The notes under the pieces: generated by a model
Database searches by the model: none
The model's input: only the letters and a program-made list of their open reading frames with translations
What the model was told of the DNA's origin: nothing
Assembly: GCF_000756775.1 (NCBI RefSeq)
Contig: NZ_CCSF01000001.1
Coordinates: 434,001-498,000 of the forward strand
DNA: 64,000 nt
From: Pseudomonas saudiphocaensis
GTDB taxonomy: Bacteria > Pseudomonadota > Gammaproteobacteria > Pseudomonadales > Pseudomonadaceae
Direction: 5' to 3'
Translations under genes and position numbers: made by a program
Shown: positions 1 through 11,741 of the stretch, one piece after another
Layout of the letters: each line of letters opens with the position of its first letter
Position numbering within the stretch: the stretch's first letter is position 1

Positions 1-287
<287 letters not shown>

Positions 288-494
288 TCATAAGCCTTTG
301 TTGCCAATAAAGAAGCGTGCTGCAATCGAGACACGCTGTGAAAACTGGCGTTTATGCTACACCGAAGCATCGGGAAAAACCCGAGCCGGCACGGAACCGG
401 CATGTCATCGAGCCGACAAAGCCGTACAATGCCGAGGTTCTGGCTGATTACACGGTTTCACAGAGCGCGCCGCTGGCGCAGGAAATAAAGCGTT

Positions 495-2897
495 TTGAAG
501 AATACCTCCTCTACCGCGCCGACTTCCGTCTGGCGACAGCAATTGCACTACCGTCTTAAAGAGGGCGCCCTGATCGCAGCGGTTGCCGCGTGCCTGTTCC
601 TGCTGATGACACTGCTCAGCTACAGCAGCAACGACCCCGCATGGGATGTCAGCGTCAAGGTGCACTCCTTCGAGAACGCTGGCGGGATGATCGGTGCGTG
701 GCTGTCCAGTATCTTGCTGGCCAGTCTGGGCTATTTCGCTTACCTCTTTCCTCTATTGCTGGGCATCCGTGCCTGGCGAATCTTCCGCAACAGGCATCAG
801 CAGTGGCATTGGAACGGCCTGCAGTTCGTCTGGCACCTGACCGGCCTGATATGCCTGGTTGCTGCCGGGACAGTGCTGGCGGACATTCACTTTGTCGCGC
901 AGGAAGGCATGCAGGACTCCGGCGGCGGCATGCTGGGTGACAGTCTGGGCGCGTGGACCGAGAACGCGCTGGGCGTCCAGGGCAGCACGCTCATGTGTAT
1001 CGCGGTTTTCCTGTTTGGCCTGACCGTCTTCACTGACCTGTCCTGGTTTCGGGTCATGGACCTGACCGGCAAGATCACCCTTGACCTGATCGAGCTGATC
1101 CAGAGCTTTTTCAGCCGCTGGTGGGCAGGTCGTACCGAGCGCAGACAGAGGATTGCCCAACTGCGTGAGGCCGATGAGGTGGTCAACGAAGTGGCCGGCT
1201 CCTTGTCCGATCGCCGTGAGCGGGCCAAGGTAAAAGAGCGGGTGCTGGAACGAGAAGGCTCGCTGAACAAGCACATGAGCGAGCGCGAGAAGCGTGTAGC
1301 GCCCGTGATTACGCCGCCCGCGCCATCCAAGGCGGTGGAGCCGAGCAAGCGCGTGATGAAGGAAAAGCAGGCCAATCTGTTCGTCGATCCGCTGATCGAA
1401 GGCAGCCTGCCTCCCATTTCCCTGCTCGATGCCGCCGACAAGCAGCCCAAGCAGTATTCGCCCGAATCCCTGGAAGCCATGTCCCGGCTGCTGGAGATCA
1501 AGCTCAAGGAGTTCGGTGTCGAGGTCATCGTCGAATCCGTGCATCCGGGGCCGGTGATTACCCGTTTCGAAATCCAGCCTGCTGCGGGGGTAAAGGTCAG
1601 CCGTATCTCCAACCTGGCCAAGGACCTGGCGCGCTCGCTGGCAGTGATCAGCGTTCGCGTGGTCGAGGTGATTCCTGGCAAGACTACCGTCGGCATCGAG
1701 ATTCCCAACGAAGATCGGCAGATTGTGCGGTTCTCCGAAGTGTTGTCATCAGCCCCCTACGATGATGCCAAATCGCCGGTAACTCTCGCTCTGGGCCACG
1801 ATATCGGCGGCAAGCCGGTGATTGCCGACTTGGCAAAGATGCCGCATCTGCTGGTTGCAGGTACCACTGGTTCGGGTAAATCGGTGGGGGTCAACGCGAT
1901 GATCCTGTCGATCCTCTTCAAGTCGCCGCCGGAAGATGCGCGCCTGATCATGATCGACCCGAAGATGCTTGAACTGTCGATCTACGAAGGCATACCGCAC
2001 TTGCTCTGCCCGGTCGTCACCGACATGAAGGAGGCGGCCAACGCGCTGCGCTGGAGCGTTGCCGAGATGGAACGGCGCTACAAGCTGATGGCGGCCATGG
2101 GCGTGCGCAACCTGGCAGGCTTCAACCGCAAGGTGAAGGAAGCCGAAGAGGCCGGCACGCCGCTGACCGACCCGCTGTACCGACGCGAAAGCATGGAAGA
2201 CGAAGCGCCGCTATTGAAGAAGCTGCCGACCATCGTCGTTGTGGTGGACGAATTTGCCGACATGATGATGATCGTCGGCAAGAAGGTCGAAGAGCTGATT
2301 GCGCGTATTGCACAAAAGGCTCGGGCCGCCGGCATTCACCTGATCCTGGCCACCCAGCGCCCATCCGTGGACGTGATCACCGGCCTGATCAAGGCCAATA
2401 TCCCTACCCGCATGGCATTCCAGGTTTCGAGCAAGATCGACTCGCGTACGATTCTCGACCAGGGCGGCGCCGAGCAGTTGTTGGGCCACGGCGACATGCT
2501 CTACCTGCCTCCGGGCACCGGCCTGCCGATACGTGTGCATGGCGCTTTCGTTTCCGATGACGAGGTGCATCGGGTGGTCGAGGCCTGGAAGGCGCGCGGC
2601 GCCCCCGATTACATCGAGGAGATTCTGGTGGGCGTCGAGGAGTCGGGCAGTGGCTTCGATGGCGGCGGCGGTGAGGGTGGCGGTGAAGGCAGCGAGGAAG
2701 ACCCGCTGTACGATGAAGCTGTACGTTTCGTCACCGAAACTCGACGCGCATCGATTTCCTCTGTGCAGCGTAAACTGAAGATCGGCTACAACCGCGCCGC
2801 GCGAATGATCGAAGCCATGGAAATGGCCGGTGTGGTTACCTCAATGAATACCAATGGCTCGCGCGAAGTGCTTGCGCCGCCGCCCATGCGCGACTGA
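495..2897 (+). CDS. ftsK: DNA translocase FtsK
   Basis: FtsK couples chromosome dimer resolution and terminus segregation to septation at the division site. The 800-residue product has hydrophobic N-terminal membrane segments (about residues 20-185), a charged linker, then a RecA-like motor with Walker A GTTGSGKS at residues 456-463 and a Walker B strand ending DEFADM. A glycine-rich stretch precedes a C-terminal winged-helix gamma domain that reads KOPS. The start is a TTG with AGGAA about ten bases upstream; I see no better ATG that keeps the first membrane helix. The linker is short compared with E. coli FtsK, as is usual in Pseudomonas. lolA follows 16 bp downstream, so the two are probably cotranscribed. 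Confidence 0.96.
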   Translation: MKNTSSTAPTSVWRQQLHYRLKEGALIAAVAACLFLLMTLLSYSSNDPAWDVSVKVHSFENAGGMIGAWLSSILLASLGYFAYLFPLLLGIRAWRIFRNRHQQWHWNGLQFVWHLTGLICLVAAGTVLADIHFVAQEGMQDSGGGMLGDSLGAWTENALGVQGSTLMCIAVFLFGLTVFTDLSWFRVMDLTGKITLDLIELIQSFFSRWWAGRTERRQRIAQLREADEVVNEVAGSLSDRRERAKVKERVLEREGSLNKHMSEREKRVAPVITPPAPSKAVEPSKRVMKEKQANLFVDPLIEGSLPPISLLDAADKQPKQYSPESLEAMSRLLEIKLKEFGVEVIVESVHPGPVITRFEIQPAAGVKVSRISNLAKDLARSLAVISVRVVEVIPGKTTVGIEIPNEDRQIVRFSEVLSSAPYDDAKSPVTLALGHDIGGKPVIADLAKMPHLLVAGTTGSGKSVGVNAMILSILFKSPPEDARLIMIDPKMLELSIYEGIPHLLCPVVTDMKEAANALRWSVAEMERRYKLMAAMGVRNLAGFNRKVKEAEEAGTPLTDPLYRRESMEDEAPLLKKLPTIVVVVDEFADMMMIVGKKVEELIARIAQKARAAGIHLILATQRPSVDVITGLIKANIPTRMAFQVSSKIDSRTILDQGGAEQLLGHGDMLYLPPGTGLPIRVHGAFVSDDEVHRVVEAWKARGAPDYIEEILVGVEESGSGFDGGGGEGGGEGSEEDPLYDEAVRFVTETRRASISSVQRKLKIGYNRAARMIEAMEMAGVVTSMNTNGSREVLAPPPMRD

Positions 2898-2913
2898 GTC
2901 GCACCGAGGGATT

Positions 2914-3540
2914 ATGCAATTGATTCGCTTGCTGTTTGCGTCTGCTCTGTTGTTCACGCTGTTGCCGGCTCAAGCCGATCAGACTGGCGCTGTGCAGCGC
3001 CTTACCGGTCTGCTGCAAAAGGCCGAAACCCTGACCGGGCGCTTCTCGCAGCTTTCACTCGATGGCTCCGGCACCCAGTTGCAGGAAACCTCCGGTGAGC
3101 TCGCGCTCAAGCGTCCCGGGCAGTTCCGCTGGCACACCGATGAGCCCATGGAGCAGCTGCTGGTGTCCGATGGCAAAAAGGTCTGGCTGTACGATCCGGA
3201 TCTTGAACAGGTGACTATCCAGACTCTGGACCAGCGCCTGACCCACACGCCGGCGCTGCTGCTTTCCGGCGACGTCTCGACCATCAGTGAGAACTTCGAG
3301 GTGTCCTATCAGCAGGCAGGCGAGGTGATCGATTTCACGCTCAGACCAAAAGCCAAGGACACCCTGTTCGATAACCTGCGCCTGTCCTTTCGCAATGGTT
3401 TGATCAATGACATGCAGATGATCGATGGCGTTGGGCAGCGCACCAATATCCTGTTCAGTGGCGTCCGGGTAAACGAGCCTCTGGCAGCTGAGCAATTCAC
3501 GTTCGAGATTCCTGAAGGCACCGACGTCATTTCCGAGTGA
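2914..3540 (+). CDS. lolA: Outer-membrane lipoprotein carrier protein LolA
   Basis: LolA is a periplasmic chaperone that carries lipoproteins from the LolCDE transporter to LolB at the outer membrane. The 208-residue product has a clear signal peptide ([21 protein letters not shown]), then a mature domain containing LTGRFSQ and the [12 protein letters not shown] motif typical of the family. The start at 2914 has GAGGG upstream and places the signal peptide at the N-terminus; the longer open frame reading back into ftsK has no signal sequence in front. The ftsK-lolA-rarA-crcB-serS order is the standard one in Pseudomonas. A hairpin terminator-like structure follows the gene. Confidence 0.95.
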   Translation: MQLIRLLFASALLFTLLPAQADQTGAVQRLTGLLQKAETLTGRFSQLSLDGSGTQLQETSGELALKRPGQFRWHTDEPMEQLLVSDGKKVWLYDPDLEQVTIQTLDQRLTHTPALLLSGDVSTISENFEVSYQQAGEVIDFTLRPKAKDTLFDNLRLSFRNGLINDMQMIDGVGQRTNILFSGVRVNEPLAAEQFTFEIPEGTDVISE

Positions 3541-3567
3541 TACCAGTCGTACACTCGACCAACCGAT

Positions 3568-3594
3568 ACGGCCTGCTTTCTTGCAGGCCGTTTG
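3568..3594 (+). terminator. Hairpin after lolA
   Basis: The inverted repeat ACGGCCTGC / GCAGGCCGT with a 6-base loop is followed by TTTGC. It looks like an intrinsic terminator with a short T tract between lolA and rarA, and may only attenuate transcription. Confidence 0.55.
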
Positions 3595-3615
3595 CATGAG
3601 GGTTTAGCAGCCACG

Positions 3616-4941
3616 ATGGACCTGTTCAGTCGCGAACCCGTTGCTCAACCGCTAGCTGCCCGTCTGCGCGCCACCAGCCTGGATGAGTATGTTGGGCAGG
3701 AACACCTGCTGGCGCGCGGCAAGCCGCTACGCGAAGCGCTGGAGCAGGGCGCGCTGCACTCGATGGTGTTCTGGGGCCCGCCGGGCGTGGGCAAGACCAC
3801 CCTGGCACGGCTGCTGGCCAAGGTTTCCGATGCCCACTTCGAAACGGTTTCGGCAGTGCTGGCCGGGGTCAAGGAAATTCGCCACGCCGTGGAAGTCGCC
3901 AAGCAACAGGCGGCCCAGTACGGCAGACGCACCATTCTTTTCGTTGATGAGGTGCACCGCTTCAACAAGTCCCAGCAGGATGCGTTTCTCCCCTATGTGG
4001 AGGACGGCACGCTGATCTTCATCGGCGCGACCACCGAAAACCCTTCCTTTGAACTCAACAATGCACTGCTTTCCCGGGCGCGCGTCTACGTGCTGAAAAG
4101 TCTCGATGAAGCGGCGCTGCGCAAGCTGGTCCACCGTGCGTTGAATGAGCCGCGCGGGCTGGCCGATCTGCGGCTGACTTTGCCTGAAGAAAGCTTTCAG
4201 ATGCTGCTGGCTGCCGCCGATGGTGATGGTCGGCGCCTGCTGAACCTGTTGGAAAATGCGTCTGATCTGGCTGAAGAGGGCGGCGAGATTGGGGTCGAGC
4301 TGCTGCAGGATCTGCTGGGCGACGGTCGCCGACGGTTCGACAAGGGCGGTGAGGCCTTCTACGACCAGATATCGGCCCTACACAAATCCGTTCGCGGCTC
4401 CAATCCCGATGCTGCGCTTTATTGGTTCACGCGGATGCTCGATGGCGGCTGCGACCCGCTGTATATCGCCCGGCGAGTGGTACGTATGGCGAGCGAGGAG
4501 GTGGGTAACGCCGATCCTCGTGCTTTGACGCTCTGCCTCAATGCCTGGGATGTTCAGGAGCGTCTGGGCAGCCCCGAAGGTGAGCTGGCGGTTGCTCAGG
4601 CCATCGTCTATCTGGCCTGCGCGCCAAAAAGCAACGCTGTCTACAGCGCCTTCAATGCCGCCAAGCGTGATGTGAGCGAGAACGGCTCCCATGAGGTGCC
4701 GCTGCATCTGCGCAACGCCCCGACGAAACTGATGAAAGAGCTGGGCTACGGTAACCAGTACCGCTACGCCCATGATGAACCCGATGCCTACGCCGCTGGC
4801 GAGGATTACTTCCCCGAGGCCATGACGCCGCGCCAGTACTATCATCCCGTGCCACGAGGCCTGGAAGGCAAGATTCGCGACAAGCTCGAACACCTGGCCC
4901 GACTCGATCGCGAGAGCCCGATCCGACGGAGAAAGGAATGA
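3616..4941 (+). CDS. rarA: Replication-associated recombination protein A (RarA/MgsA AAA+ ATPase)
   Basis: RarA is a clamp-loader-like AAA+ ATPase that acts at stalled replication forks. The 441-residue product (E. coli 447) shows Walker [10 protein letters not shown] near residue 60, a Walker [13 protein letters not shown] and the sensor segment [12 protein letters not shown], then the C-terminal MgsA tetramerisation region (GSDPDAALYW-type [14 protein letters not shown]). I chose the ATG at 3616 because it gives the usual MDLFSREP-type N-terminus; a longer frame starts inside the lolA terminator. The stop overlaps crcB by 4 bp, indicating translational coupling. Confidence 0.94.
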   Translation: MDLFSREPVAQPLAARLRATSLDEYVGQEHLLARGKPLREALEQGALHSMVFWGPPGVGKTTLARLLAKVSDAHFETVSAVLAGVKEIRHAVEVAKQQAAQYGRRTILFVDEVHRFNKSQQDAFLPYVEDGTLIFIGATTENPSFELNNALLSRARVYVLKSLDEAALRKLVHRALNEPRGLADLRLTLPEESFQMLLAAADGDGRRLLNLLENASDLAEEGGEIGVELLQDLLGDGRRRFDKGGEAFYDQISALHKSVRGSNPDAALYWFTRMLDGGCDPLYIARRVVRMASEEVGNADPRALTLCLNAWDVQERLGSPEGELAVAQAIVYLACAPKSNAVYSAFNAAKRDVSENGSHEVPLHLRNAPTKLMKELGYGNQYRYAHDEPDAYAAGEDYFPEAMTPRQYYHPVPRGLEGKIRDKLEHLARLDRESPIRRRKE

Positions 4942-5312
4942 TCCGTATGTTGTTTGCCGTCACCTGTGGCGGTGTGGTCGGAACCCTGCTTCGCTTCGCT
5001 GTAGCCACTTGGGTCGGTACGCAATGGCCGCGGCATTTCTATCTGGCGACTCTGGCGGTAAACCTGGTTGGCTGCCTGCTGATTGGCTATCTGTATGCCA
5101 CCTTTCTGACGCGGCATGATATCTCTCCAGAGCTGAGAGGGGCACTGATAATTGGCTTCCTGGGCGCTCTGACGACCTTTTCCAGTTTCTCCCTGGATGC
5201 GTTGCGGCTGCTGGAGAGCGGCCAGGTTGCGACGGCCTTCGGTTACATCGGCGGTAGTCTTCTGGGCGGATTGCTGGCTACCTGGGCCGGTCTGGCACTT
5301 GCCAGGTTATGA
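4938..5312 (+). CDS. crcB: Fluoride exporter CrcB (Fluc channel)
   Basis: CrcB/Fluc is a small inner-membrane fluoride channel that works as an antiparallel dimer and protects against cytoplasmic fluoride. The 124-residue product has four hydrophobic helices and the family hallmarks [10 protein letters not shown], the NLVGCLLIG asparagine helix and [10 protein letters not shown]. The ATGA overlap with rarA fixes the start. I see no fluoride riboswitch in front: the gene sits inside an operon, so expression is likely constitutive with rarA. Only one crcB is visible, consistent with a homodimeric channel. Confidence 0.94.
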   Translation: MIRMLFAVTCGGVVGTLLRFAVATWVGTQWPRHFYLATLAVNLVGCLLIGYLYATFLTRHDISPELRGALIIGFLGALTTFSSFSLDALRLLESGQVATAFGYIGGSLLGGLLATWAGLALARL

Positions 5313-5333
5313 ACCTGTGCCTGTTCACAGTAA

Positions 5334-6674
<1,341 letters not shown>

Positions 6675-6760
6675 CGACGCTCCTTTGATTTTCGACGGGG
6701 CGGACCGGCACTGAAGGCTGTGATGCCCTAACCTAGTTGCCGGTATCAGGATAAAGCCGC

Positions 6761-8155
6761 ATGGATTACCTTCCGCTGTTCCACAATCTCAAAGGCCGCC
6801 TGGTGCTGGTCGTAGGCGGGGGCGATATTGCTCTGCGCAAGGCCCGGCTGCTGTCCGAGGCGGGTGCGGTCCTTCGCGTCGTTGCACCCGAGATTGATCC
6901 ACAGCTGGCTGAACTGGTTGAGCAGGGCGGCGGGCAGTCGCTGCTTCGCGGTTATGCCGATGGCGATTTGGGTGGTTGTGTATTGGCTATCGCTGCCACG
7001 GATAACGAGTCCCTGAACGCCCTTGTTTCGCAAGATGCCCGCACCCTTGGCATTCCGGTCAATGTGGTGGATTCGCCGCAGCTGTGCACGGTGATCTTTC
7101 CGGCCATCGTCGACCGCTCTCCACTGATGATTGCAGTCTCTAGTGGAGGCGACGCTCCGGTGCTGGCGCGGCTGATGCGCGCGCGTATTGAAAGTTGGAT
7201 TCCTGCCGCCTACGGGCAATTGGCCGGACTGGCAAAAATATTCCGTGCCCAGGTCAAAGCGAAACTCGCCGATGTTCAACAGCGGCGCGTGTTCTGGGAG
7301 GAGGTATTCCAAGGCAATATCGCCGAACAGGCGCTGGCCGGGCGTACTGACGAGGCGGAGCGCCTGCTGGCGGAAAAACTTGCCGGTTCGGGCTCCAAGG
7401 CATTGGGCGAAGTCTATCTGGTCGGCGCCGGGCCTGGTGATCCAGACCTGCTGACCTTCCGCGCCCTGCGCCTGATGCAGCAGGCTGATGTGGTGCTTTA
7501 TGACCGCCTGGTAGCGCCGCCCATTCTCGATCTGTGTCGCCGCGATGCAGACCGTATTTATGTGGGCAAACGACGCGCAGAGCACGCCTTGCCGCAAGAG
7601 CAGATCAACCAGCGGCTGGTATCGCTGGCCAAGGAAGGCAAGCGGGTACTGCGCCTCAAAGGCGGTGACCCGTTCATCTTTGGCCGTGGCGGCGAGGAAA
7701 TCCAGGAGCTGGCCGCCCATGGCATACCCTTCCAGGTGGTACCCGGCATTACTGCTGCCAGTGGCTGCGCTGCCTACGCGGGCATTCCCTTGACCCATCG
7801 CGACTATGCGCAATCTGTGCGCTTCGTCACCGGGCATCTGAAGGATGGTAGTTGCGATTTGCCATGGTCGGAACTGGTGGCTTCAAGCCAGACGCTGGTG
7901 TTCTACATGGGCCTGGTAGGGTTGCCGTTGATCTGTCAGCGGCTGATCGCTCATGGTCGCGCTGCCGATACGCCTGTCGCCTTGATTCAGCAGGGCACTA
8001 CCAGCAACCAGCGTGTCTTTACCGGAACGCTGGCCGATCTTCCCGAGCGTATTGCAAATCAGCAGGTACAGGCGCCAACGCTGATCATCGTCGGTGAGGT
8101 GGTGCAGCTGCGTGACAAGCTCGCCTGGTTCGAAGGTCGTGAGGCGAGCGACTGA
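6761..8155 (+). CDS. cysG: Siroheme synthase CysG (trifunctional)
   Basis: CysG converts uroporphyrinogen III to siroheme through SAM-dependent methylation, NAD-dependent oxidation and ferrochelation. Residues 1 to about 210 form the dehydrogenase/ferrochelatase half, with [15 protein letters not shown] for NAD binding and the [14 protein letters not shown] loop. Residues 215-464 form the SUMT half, with [33 protein letters not shown] and the [20 protein letters not shown] motif. The length of 464 is usual. It ends before a convergent gene with a shared hairpin. Its product is the cofactor of the NirB nitrite reductase encoded at 28.9-31.5 kb. Confidence 0.96.
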   Translation: MDYLPLFHNLKGRLVLVVGGGDIALRKARLLSEAGAVLRVVAPEIDPQLAELVEQGGGQSLLRGYADGDLGGCVLAIAATDNESLNALVSQDARTLGIPVNVVDSPQLCTVIFPAIVDRSPLMIAVSSGGDAPVLARLMRARIESWIPAAYGQLAGLAKIFRAQVKAKLADVQQRRVFWEEVFQGNIAEQALAGRTDEAERLLAEKLAGSGSKALGEVYLVGAGPGDPDLLTFRALRLMQQADVVLYDRLVAPPILDLCRRDADRIYVGKRRAEHALPQEQINQRLVSLAKEGKRVLRLKGGDPFIFGRGGEEIQELAAHGIPFQVVPGITAASGCAAYAGIPLTHRDYAQSVRFVTGHLKDGSCDLPWSELVASSQTLVFYMGLVGLPLICQRLIAHGRAADTPVALIQQGTTSNQRVFTGTLADLPERIANQQVQAPTLIIVGEVVQLRDKLAWFEGREASD

Positions 8156-8157
8156 CT

Positions 8158-8196
8158 GCTGAGGCTTTCAGCCCTCGGAGGACTGAAAGCCTCTCC
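8158..8196. terminator. Bidirectional hairpin between cysG and the convergent GST-family gene
   Basis: The inverted repeat GAGGCTTTCAG / CTGAAAGCCTC (stem 11 bp, loop about 11) fills the 43-bp space between two convergent stops. There is no long T tract on either side, but the position and stem strength suggest it ends both transcripts. Confidence 0.6.
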
Positions 8197-8198
8197 CG

Positions 8199-9197
8199 TT
8201 AGCGCGACCAGATACCCTTGCCCGGCAGCCGCTCTCGATCATGGGCACGCTCCAGTTCCACTTTCGGGCCCTTGGGGACTATGCCATTGGCGTTGATCTG
8301 GCGGTGGCTCACGTAGTAGTGACTCTTGATATGGGTGAAATCCACGGTTTCGGCGATGCCCGGCCACTGGTACAGCTCGCGCAGCCAGCTCGACAGGTTG
8401 GGATAGTCTTCAATGCGCCGTAGGTTGCACTTGAAATGGCCGTGGTAAACGGCATCGAAGCGCACCACGGTAGTAAACAGTCGCCAATCCGCTTCGGTCA
8501 GAAACTCACCAGCCAGGTAGCGTTGTTGACCGAGGCGCCGCTCGAGCCAGTCCAGTTCGCTGAAAACTTCGTCGAAAGCGGTTTCGTAAGCCTTCTGAGT
8601 AGTCGCAAAGCCCGCGCGATAGACGCCATTGTTGACGGCTGGATAAATTCGCTCGTTGAGGCTGTCGATTTCGGCGCGCAATGGCTCGGGATACAGGTCC
8701 AGCTTCGAGCCGGTCAGCGCATCAAAGGCGCTATTGAAGATGCGGATCAGCTCGGAGGATTCGTTGTTGATGATGCGCTGTTCCTGCTTGTCCCAAAGCA
8801 AAGGGACTGTGACCCGGCCCGTGTAGTCCGGATCATCGGCGGTGTAACGCTGATGCAGGAACTCCAGACTGCCCAGCGCGTCGCCGCTGGAGCCTGTGCT
8901 CTTGTCGAATGTCCAGCCGTTTTCTGCCATCAGCCAGCTGACCACTGAAACATCGATCAGTGATTCCAGCTGCTTGAGCTTTCTATAGATCAGTGTGCGG
9001 TGAGCCCAAGGGCAGGCGAGTGAAACATAGAGGTGGTAGCGCCCGGCTTCCGCTTTGACGGCGCGTTGACCGCCCGGCCCAGCTGAGCCGTCAGCACTGA
9101 CCCAGTCGCGGCGCTGGGCCTGTTCTCGCTGAAACTCTCCGCCGTCGCTGTTTTCATACCAGCGGTCGTGCCACTGCCCGTCAATCAGAAGTCCCAT
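8199..9197 (-). CDS. yqjG: Glutathionyl-hydroquinone reductase (Xi-class glutathione transferase, YqjG/EcM4 family)
   Basis: This family uses glutathione to reduce glutathionyl-hydroquinones back to hydroquinones and is cytosolic. The 332-residue product has the thioredoxin-fold active site ACPWAHR with Cys62 as the expected nucleophile, followed by the VSWLMAENGWTFD and HQRYTADDPDYTGRVTVPLLWDK segments. The INNESSELIRIFNSAF glutathione-site motif and a helical C-terminal GST domain complete it. The length matches the family (about 320-330). It stands alone between cysG and the trpD2-tus block. The family call is firm; the physiological quinone is unknown. Confidence 0.92.
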   Translation of the reverse strand: MGLLIDGQWHDRWYENSDGGEFQREQAQRRDWVSADGSAGPGGQRAVKAEAGRYHLYVSLACPWAHRTLIYRKLKQLESLIDVSVVSWLMAENGWTFDKSTGSSGDALGSLEFLHQRYTADDPDYTGRVTVPLLWDKQEQRIINNESSELIRIFNSAFDALTGSKLDLYPEPLRAEIDSLNERIYPAVNNGVYRAGFATTQKAYETAFDEVFSELDWLERRLGQQRYLAGEFLTEADWRLFTTVVRFDAVYHGHFKCNLRRIEDYPNLSSWLRELYQWPGIAETVDFTHIKSHYYVSHRQINANGIVPKGPKVELERAHDRERLPGKGIWSR

Positions 9198-9273
9198 GAT
9201 CGTCTCCCAAGTGCAAATGTCTTGGAGACAGTTTAGGGGGCAAGGTTCGAACGAAGGCGGCTAATGTCGGATG

Positions 9274-9300
9274 AAACCCATCGATCAAAGCGATGGGTTT
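9274..9300 (-). terminator. Hairpin overlapping the 3' end of the YbiB/TrpD2 gene
   Basis: The repeat AAACCCATCG / CGATGGGTTT brackets the stop codon of the gene ending at 9285, and the minus-strand transcript would end in GGGTTTC. It may act as an intrinsic terminator, but the T tract is only three bases long. Confidence 0.4.
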
Positions 9301-10265
9301 CGCTGCGCCCAGTATTGTCGGGCCTGTTCGAAAGCCGCCTCGCGGGGGTGTCCCAGACCGCGAAGGGCTAGCGCCATGGTTGAAACAACCGCCAGTTCGC
9401 CATAGGCATCTTCGCCGCCGCGCCATACGGCGAGCAGATGTTGCGGGTCGAGCTGCGCGGGTTTTACATGGCGTTGAGGCGAAAGGGCAGGCCACTCTTC
9501 ATCCCAAGCCACGCCAGCCGTGGTGCCGTACAGATGGGATGCTCCGTCCGGATTGACTTCAATTTCGCCGCCTTCGCCCTTGATGACGATGCTGTTGTCG
9601 CCCAGCAGGCGACTGGCTTCGCGATGATTGGGCTGATAGCCGGGGTGGAAAATGCTTTGCAGGCCGCAGCGCGCGCCCAGGGGATTGAGAATGCGCGCAA
9701 GCGAGTGAATTGGCGAGCGCAGCCCGAGAACATTGCGCTGGTCGATCATGCGTTGCAGAGCGGGCATCCACGCGGCCAACGGTATGAAGGCCAACTGACC
9801 GGTGTCGAGTGCATGGGCAACGGCGTTCCAGTCCTCGCAACGAGGGATATCCAGCAGCCCCAGCAGTTGCTCGCTATATAACCGGCCCGCCGTATGGGCG
9901 CCGCCACCGTGCATCAGAATGCGAACGCCGTTTTGCGCCAGGCACTTGGCTGCCAATAGATACCAAGGCAGATGGCGGCGCTTGCCGGCATAGGTCGGCC
10001 AGTCGATGTCCACGCTGATTGACGGAGCGTGGAGCCGTTCGCGTACCGCCTCGGTAAAGCCTGCGAGCTCTTCGGCGCTCTCTTCCTTGTGCCGCAGCAA
10101 CATCAGAAAAGCGCCCAGCTGAGTGTCTTCGATCTTGCCGTCGATCAGCATGCCCATGGCTTCGCGAGCTTCTTCGCGGGTCAGGTCGCGGGCGCCGCGC
10201 TTGCCTTTGCCAAGGATGCGCACGAACACGGCAAAGGGATGTTCGGCAGGCGTGACGATACTCAT
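9285..10265 (-). CDS. ybiB: YbiB/TrpD2 family protein (anthranilate phosphoribosyltransferase-like nucleic-acid-binding protein)
   Basis: This is a paralog of TrpD whose E. coli member YbiB binds nucleic acid rather than making tryptophan. The 326-residue product has the N-terminal helical glycosyltransferase-family-3 domain (TREEAREAMGMLIDGKI, QLGAFLMLLRHKEES). The central fold follows, but the TrpD phosphate-binding GTGGD loop is replaced by ILMHGGGAHTAGRLYSEQ, which argues against anthranilate phosphoribosyltransferase activity. Its start overlaps the tusE stop by 4 bp (ATGA), so it is the last gene of the tusDCBE operon. Members are often labelled trpD2 or simply 'glycosyl transferase'. 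The exact role is not established. Confidence 0.85.
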   Translation of the reverse strand: MSIVTPAEHPFAVFVRILGKGKRGARDLTREEAREAMGMLIDGKIEDTQLGAFLMLLRHKEESAEELAGFTEAVRERLHAPSISVDIDWPTYAGKRRHLPWYLLAAKCLAQNGVRILMHGGGAHTAGRLYSEQLLGLLDIPRCEDWNAVAHALDTGQLAFIPLAAWMPALQRMIDQRNVLGLRSPIHSLARILNPLGARCGLQSIFHPGYQPNHREASRLLGDNSIVIKGEGGEIEVNPDGASHLYGTTAGVAWDEEWPALSPQRHVKPAQLDPQHLLAVWRGGEDAYGELAVVSTMALALRGLGHPREAAFEQARQYWAQRNPSL

Positions 10266-10597
10266 ATGCAGTTGCTCGGTTTGGGCAGGCCCGCCAGTTT
10301 GGCGGCCAGCTTGGCAGGTGTGCCCTTGAATAGACGGTTAAGGTGCATGCTGTTGCCCTTGTCCGGGCCAAGTTTCAGTGCGACATACTTGATCAGCGGA
10401 CGAGTTGCCGGGGACAACTGGAACTCCTGATAGAACTCGCGCAGCAACAGCAGGATTTCCCAATGCTCGTTTTGCAGATCGAGGCCTTCGGCCTGGGCCA
10501 GTGCCTGTGCCACCGGTTCGCTCCAGTCGCCCAGATCCAACAGATAGCCTTCCTTATCGGTGGCAATCGCCATACCGCCCACCATGAGGTCGCTCAT
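10262..10597 (-). CDS. tusE: Sulfurtransferase TusE (DsrC family)
   Basis: TusE accepts persulfide sulfur from the TusBCD complex and passes it to MnmA for 2-thiouridine synthesis at tRNA wobble position 34. The 111-residue product has the DsrC fold motifs WSEPVAQALAQ, EHWEILLLLREFYQEF and SPATRPLIKYV, and ends GLPKPSNCI with the penultimate cysteine that carries sulfur. The second upstream cysteine of true dissimilatory DsrC is absent, supporting the TusE assignment. It overlaps tusB upstream and ybiB downstream by 4 bp each. Confidence 0.94.
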   Translation of the reverse strand: MSDLMVGGMAIATDKEGYLLDLGDWSEPVAQALAQAEGLDLQNEHWEILLLLREFYQEFQLSPATRPLIKYVALKLGPDKGNSMHLNRLFKGTPAKLAAKLAGLPKPSNCI

Positions 10598-10896
10598 AGC
10601 CAGGCATTGGTCCGCGCGTAGCGGCAGCAGAGTTCGACGAAGGCGGGGTAATCGACCTGTCGCAGCTGCTTGGGCAAATCCTTTAGCCCGCGTGCCGCGA
10701 TGTCCTCGTCCAAAGCGAAGAGGGCGATACCCTCCGGCAACAGCTCCAGTGCCTGGCGCTGGGCAGTACCGGGCTGCAGAGCGTAGACGGCGTCACCGCT
10801 GAGCAGTAGCCCATCACCGACACTCAGCAAGTGCAGGCAGCTGGAGAGGCGGCTGTCAGCGAACGGCGAATGCGAAAGTAGATGCAGGGTAGCCAT
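10594..10896 (-). CDS. tusB: Sulfurtransferase complex subunit TusB (DsrH family)
   Basis: TusB is a small subunit of the heterohexameric TusBCD sulfur relay complex. The 100-residue product begins MATLHLLSHSPFADSRL and has the DsrH fold with GDGLLLSGDAVYAL. The start at 10896 overlaps the tusC stop by one base (TGATG), which fixes it; the longer open frame starts inside tusC. TusB sequences are poorly conserved, so the call rests mainly on the operon position between tusC and tusE plus the hydrophobic pattern. Confidence 0.88.
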   Translation of the reverse strand: MATLHLLSHSPFADSRLSSCLHLLSVGDGLLLSGDAVYALQPGTAQRQALELLPEGIALFALDEDIAARGLKDLPKQLRQVDYPAFVELCCRYARTNAWL

Positions 10897-11255
10897 CAGA
10901 GGGTAACCACATGGTCGAAACGGTTGATAAGTGTGCGCAGAGCATCGTCGCCCAGCACCTCGACGGGTAGTCCAAGGTCGGCCTCGCACAGTCCCCGTTC
11001 GTCAAGGCTGCGCTTGGCCGCGTACAGCGCTTCGATGCCGAACAGCGGCAATGCCTGAAGATTGGCGGTGAGGTCTTTCTGCTGGGCAGACGCCGCCTGT
11101 TGGCCGGGGGCCAACTGAAATACACCATCATCGAGAAAAAGCAGGCCCAGCGGCAGCTCGAAAGCACCGCCGGCCAACACGATATCCAGTGCCTCGCGGG
11201 CCGAGGGGCCTGACCAGGGTGACTGGCGGCTGATGATCAGCATCGAACGGGCCAT
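10896..11255 (-). CDS. tusC: Sulfurtransferase complex subunit TusC (DsrF family)
   Basis: TusC is a structural subunit of the TusBCD complex. The 119-residue product has the family pattern SREALDIVLAGGAF-type SAREALDIVLAGGAFELPLG, then LLFLDDGVFQL and the C-terminal LINRFDHVVTL. It shares one base with the tusD stop (ATGA/TGATG style coupling) and one with the tusB start. All four tus genes are translationally linked, which fits equal subunit stoichiometry. Confidence 0.92.
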   Translation of the reverse strand: MARSMLIISRQSPWSGPSAREALDIVLAGGAFELPLGLLFLDDGVFQLAPGQQAASAQQKDLTANLQALPLFGIEALYAAKRSLDERGLCEADLGLPVEVLGDDALRTLINRFDHVVTL

Positions 11256-11647
11256 CAGTGACCTCCAAAGCAGACAAGGCGGTCGGCCTGCTGCGCTGCT
11301 TCGTGCAGTTGGCCCAGCCCGGAAAGCTCCCAGCCTGACGCGAGGTTGCCGGCGGGTCGCCCATAGCGTTTGGCTTCCTGCTCATCCAGCACGCCACGAC
11401 GCAGGCCGGCAGCAATGCAGACGACTCCGTCGAGCTGGTTCGCCTGGATGAACTGGCTCCATTGGCTGGCGATATCGAGTTCATCCTGTGCGGAGACGAT
11501 ATTTGCCGAAGCGCTATGCACCCCATCCTGATATAAAAACAGTCGAACGATCTCGTGGCCACCGGCAAGCGCCGCCTCGGCAAATCGCAAGGCGCGCCGG
11601 GAGGCGGGAGAGTGGGCGGGGGCATGTAAAGCAATAACGAATTTCAT
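11255..11647 (-). CDS. tusD: Sulfurtransferase complex subunit TusD (DsrE family)
   Basis: TusD is the sulfur-carrying subunit of TusBCD and receives persulfide via TusA. The 130-residue product starts MKFVIALHAPAHSPASRRAL and contains GGHEIVRLFLYQDGVH and GVVCIAAGLRRGVLDEQEA, where the cysteine is the expected active residue (Cys78 in E. coli). The start at 11647 is the one that gives the family N-terminus; a longer frame in the same register has no matching sequence. It is the first gene of the tusDCBE-ybiB operon, whose promoter must lie in the 47 bp up to the yccA terminator or beyond. Confidence 0.94.
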   Translation of the reverse strand: MKFVIALHAPAHSPASRRALRFAEAALAGGHEIVRLFLYQDGVHSASANIVSAQDELDIASQWSQFIQANQLDGVVCIAAGLRRGVLDEQEAKRYGRPAGNLASGWELSGLGQLHEAAQQADRLVCFGGH

Positions 11648-11694
11648 GGGGCACCTTGATAACAGGGCAACAATGATACGCCAGCGGCAGAAAC

Positions 11695-11720
11695 GAAAAA
11701 GCCCGCCGAAGCGGGCTGAT
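11695..11720 (-). terminator. Rho-independent terminator after the BI-1/YccA gene
   Basis: Read on the minus strand, AGCCCGC TTCG GCGGGCT is followed by TTTTTCG. The compact GC stem, UUCG tetraloop and T tract are typical of an intrinsic terminator. Confidence 0.88.
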
Positions 11721-11741
11721 CGTCTGGCAGGCTGGTTTCTA

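Noticed and set aside
9285-10265. YbiB/TrpD2 as anthranilate phosphoribosyltransferase TrpD
   Set aside because: The TrpD phosphate loop is not conserved, and the gene is coupled to tusE rather than to trpG/trpC.
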